Below are positions 41,361 through 43,084 of a DNA stretch of 43,084 bases, one piece after another. The position numbers were made by a program, and so were the translations under genes. Below the pieces are notes generated by a model. That model was not told where the DNA came from. It saw nothing but the letters and a program-made list of their open reading frames with translations, and ran no database searches. Each line of letters starts with the position of its first letter. The stretch's first letter is position 1. Source of the stretch: Macrococcus brunensis (GTDB lineage Bacteria; Bacillota; Bacilli; Staphylococcales; Staphylococcaceae); NCBI RefSeq assembly GCF_004359615.1, contig NZ_SCWA01000017.1, forward strand, positions 1 to 43,084. The letters run 5' to 3'.

Positions 41361-42152
41361 ATGATTAAAATGTCAGTACTGGCAAGTGGCTCAACAGGTA
41401 ATGCAACTTACGTCGAAAGTGACAAAGGTTCATTATTAGTAGACGTCGGCTTATCAGGTAAGAAGATGGTCGACCTTTTCAGCCAGATTGACCGCAAAAT
41501 AGAAGACCTGGATGGCATCCTCGTCACCCATGAACATATCGACCACATCAAAGGACTCGGTGTGTTAGCAAGAAAGTACAAAATACCAGTCTATGCAAAC
41601 GAAAACACATGGAAAGCAATAGAACGGGCAGATAAAAATATCCCGCAGGACCAGAAGATGATTTTCAATCCATACGAAACGAAAAGTATCGCAGGCTTTG
41701 ATATCGAATCCTTTAATGTGTCACATGACGCGATAGACCCGCAGTTCTATATCTTTCACAATGACTACAAGAAGCTGACGATGATCACAGATACCGGCTA
41801 CGTTTCTGACCGCATGAAAGGCATGATACACGGCAGTGACTGTTTCGTCTTTGAGAGCAATCATGATGTCGATATGCTGAGAATGGGCCGTTATCCGTGG
41901 AAAACCAAACAGCGTATATTAAGTGATATGGGACACGTCTCAAATGAGGATGCAGCATATGCGATGCGTGAAGTCATTACAGGCTCGACGAAACGTATCT
42001 ATCTCTCTCACTTATCACGCGACAATAATCTGAAGGATTTAGCCCGCATGAGTGTGGAACAGGTATTAAATGAGCATGATATCGATACAAAAAATGATGT
42101 CACGCTGCATGATACGGATAAAGAAGTGGCAACAAAGCTTTATGAACTCTAA
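41361..42152 (+). CDS. walJ: Metallo-beta-lactamase-fold exonuclease WalJ (YycJ)
   Basis: A 263-residue metallo-hydrolase with [14 protein letters not shown], the metal motif [10 protein letters not shown] (about 57-66), [19 protein letters not shown] and HLSRDNN. YycJ proteins are DNA exonucleases linked to mismatch repair, and the gene closes the wal operon. A GTG nine bases upstream opens the same frame, but the ATG at 41361 has AGAGAG at proper distance. Confidence 0.93.
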   Translation: MIKMSVLASGSTGNATYVESDKGSLLVDVGLSGKKMVDLFSQIDRKIEDLDGILVTHEHIDHIKGLGVLARKYKIPVYANENTWKAIERADKNIPQDQKMIFNPYETKSIAGFDIESFNVSHDAIDPQFYIFHNDYKKLTMITDTGYVSDRMKGMIHGSDCFVFESNHDVDMLRMGRYPWKTKQRILSDMGHVSNEDAAYAMREVITGSTKRIYLSHLSRDNNLKDLARMSVEQVLNEHDIDTKNDVTLHDTDKEVATKLYEL

Positions 42153-42183
42153 TTTACACACTTTTCATTAACTCCACTAGAAA

Positions 42184-42369
42184 TGTGGATAACAGTGAAT
42201 AACTTTGTGGATAGAAAAGAAGTTATCCACAATTGTATAAGATGTCTTAGAAATAAGGCATCTTTTTTTATGTTTATGCATAAAAAAATGGAAGAAAGAG
42301 AGCGGAAAAAGAGAAGATACGATAAAATAAGGGTTGTGAAATGTGTATAAGTTAATAACATGTGGATAA
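42184..42369. other. Second DnaA-box cluster between walJ and rlmH
   Basis: Perfect TTATNCACA boxes lie at 42184-42192 (minus), 42223-42231 (plus) and 42361-42369 (minus). One-mismatch boxes are at 42194-42202 and 42206-42214. The first 20 bases (42183-42202) are identical to 15107-15126 in oriC. The block lies about 27 kb from oriC in a 250-base gap with no gene. It may titrate DnaA or control local transcription. Confidence 0.75.
42239..42269 (+). terminator. Terminator of the wal operon
   Basis: An 11-bp stem (42239-42249 with 42254-42264, one G-U pair) with a GAAA loop is followed by T residues. It is about 90 bases past the walJ stop, within the DnaA-box cluster. Confidence 0.88.
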
Positions 42370-42402
42370 CTCGAATAAATCATACAATGAGGATGAATAT
42401 AG

Positions 42403-42882
42403 ATGAAGATTACAATTATAAGTGTGGGTAAGTTGAAAGAGAAGTACTGGAAGCAGGCGGTGGATGAATACGTCAAACGACTCGGTGCTTATACGAAGAT
42501 GGAACTCATAGAAGTGCAGGATGAGAAAGATACGGACAATATGAGTGACAAGGATATCGAAATCGCGCGGAAGAAAGAAGCGGAGCGTATTCTATCAAAA
42601 ATCAAAGATGACAGCTACGTCTATACACTAGAAATCCTGGGCAAACAACTCGATTCAGTTGAACTGTCCGAACATATCGAGAACAACATGAACATGGGCA
42701 AAAGTCACCTAACCTTCATCATCGGCGGCTCAAACGGTCTGCACGACAGCGTCAGCGCAAGATCCAACTACAAACTCTCCTTCAGTAAAATGACCTTCCC
42801 TCACCAGATGATGAAAGTCATACTGCTCGAGCAGGTGTATAGAGCTTATAGGATAATGAAAGGGCAAGCGTATCATAAATGA
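42403..42882 (+). CDS. rlmH: 23S rRNA (pseudouridine-1915-N3) methyltransferase RlmH (OrfX)
   Basis: A 159-residue SPOUT methyltransferase with [14 protein letters not shown] at the start, the knot region [41 protein letters not shown] and the end MKGQAYHK. It methylates the pseudouridine at 1915 of 23S rRNA. Its last codons form the attachment site for SCC elements in staphylococci and macrococci. GAGGATGA precedes the ATG. Confidence 0.97.
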   Translation: MKITIISVGKLKEKYWKQAVDEYVKRLGAYTKMELIEVQDEKDTDNMSDKDIEIARKKEAERILSKIKDDSYVYTLEILGKQLDSVELSEHIENNMNMGKSHLTFIIGGSNGLHDSVSARSNYKLSFSKMTFPHQMMKVILLEQVYRAYRIMKGQAYHK

Positions 42883-42885
42883 TGA
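42865..42885 (+). other. SCC-type attachment core (att) at the end of rlmH
   Basis: CAAGCGTATCATAAATGATG at the end of rlmH differs at two positions from the S. aureus SCC core GAAGCATATCATAAA and keeps the small inverted repeat ATCAT-AA-ATGAT. This is where ccr recombinases integrate SCC elements. From sequence alone I cannot tell whether it is an empty site or the left junction of an integrated element. Confidence 0.8.
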
Positions 42886-42957
42886 GGTTAATCACCATTA
42901 TGTAAGACACTAAAAATAAATTATATTAAAAAATCTCATGCAATAAGGGTAAAGATC

Positions 42958-43084
42958 TGAATCGTCTACACTTAGTTGGACAATTTCTATGTGAATAGAT
43001 ATTGTTAATCTAAGAAAGTAGGCGATTTATTTATGTCACGTGAAAGAAGAAGTTTCAGTCCAGAATTCAAATTACAGATGGTCA
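42958..43084 (+). mobile_element. Left end of an IS3-family element, cut by the window end
   Basis: A probable terminus begins near 42958 (TGAATCGTCTACACTTAG), followed by TTGGACAATTTC, typical of IS3/IS150-type ends, then a transposase start at 43033. It is not the same element as at the left end of the window: both termini and the first transposase residues differ. Its exact boundary is not fixed, because the other end is not visible. Confidence 0.6.
43033..43084 (+). CDS. IS3-family transposase OrfA, N-terminal fragment
   Basis: The frame from ATG 43033 reads MSRERRSFSPEFKLQMV and leaves the window. The pattern R-R-x-F-S-x-E-F-K is the common start of IS3/IS150-group OrfA helix-turn-helix proteins. 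Only 17 residues are seen. It has no strong ribosome-binding site (AGTAGGCG, 10 or so bases upstream). Confidence 0.7.
   Translation, partial: MSRERRSFSPEFKLQMV

Noticed and set aside
43030-43045. parS-like TATGTCACGTGAAAGA at the right-hand transposase start
   Set aside because: 13 of 16 match, but it lies in a mobile element and is explained by transposase codons (Met-Ser-Arg-Glu-Arg).

Overview
The window is the replication-origin region of a low-GC Gram-positive coccus of the family Staphylococcaceae. Most likely it is a Macrococcus or a close relative. The basis is protein sequence (DnaN, GyrA/B, MnmG and RlmH read like staphylococcal orthologues), the walRKHIJ-rlmH order, and an SCC-type attachment core at the end of rlmH. 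By eye the coding sequence is less AT-rich than Staphylococcus aureus. Unlike S. aureus, as I recall it, this genome keeps a ParA/Soj gene next to parB. I cannot name the species.

Layout: (1) 1-128 is the edge of an IS3-like element, reading out of the window. (2) 146-13,301 lies on the minus strand, away from the origin: an ATP-grasp ligase, rpsF-ssb-rpsR, a small unknown gene, ychF, a yyzM-like DUF951 gene, an mscS-type channel, parB, parA, noc, rsmG, mnmG, mnmE, jag, rnpA and rpmH. (3) 13,426-15,260 is a two-part oriC: DnaA boxes upstream of dnaA, and more boxes plus a DnaA-trio/AT-rich unwinding element between dnaA and dnaN. (4) 15,279-25,763 on the plus strand holds dnaN, then a terminator-bounded four-gene block (ABC exporter pair plus BdbD/BdbC thiol-oxidase pair), then yaaA, recF, gyrB and gyrA. 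(5) 25,807-36,233 holds nnrD (minus), a serine T-box and serS, yceI, a yybS-gdpP-rplI-dnaC run, purA, and a YitT-family gene (minus). (6) 36,406-42,882 holds tRNA-Glu, tRNA-Asp, the walRKHIJ operon and rlmH, with a second DnaA-box cluster between walJ and rlmH. (7) The window ends inside a second, different IS3-family element.

Almost every gene points away from oriC, so transcription runs with the replication fork. The left arm groups chromosome segregation and nucleoid occlusion (ParA, ParB, Noc) with tRNA/rRNA modification and ribosomal proteins. The right arm groups the replication machinery (DnaN, RecF, gyrase, DnaC) with cell-wall signalling (WalRK) and c-di-AMP turnover (GdpP).

This is mainly conserved core genome, and I saw no wholly new multi-gene system. 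The points most worth a second look are: the DnaA-box cluster at 42,184-42,369, which shares a 20-base exact repeat with oriC; the four-gene block separating dnaN from yaaA; three phased 8-bp half-sites over the yceI promoter; a degenerate parS-like site inside parB; and the unexplained stretch between the SCC attachment core and the right-hand IS. Both window ends fall inside IS elements, so this may be a whole contig from a draft assembly broken at repeats.
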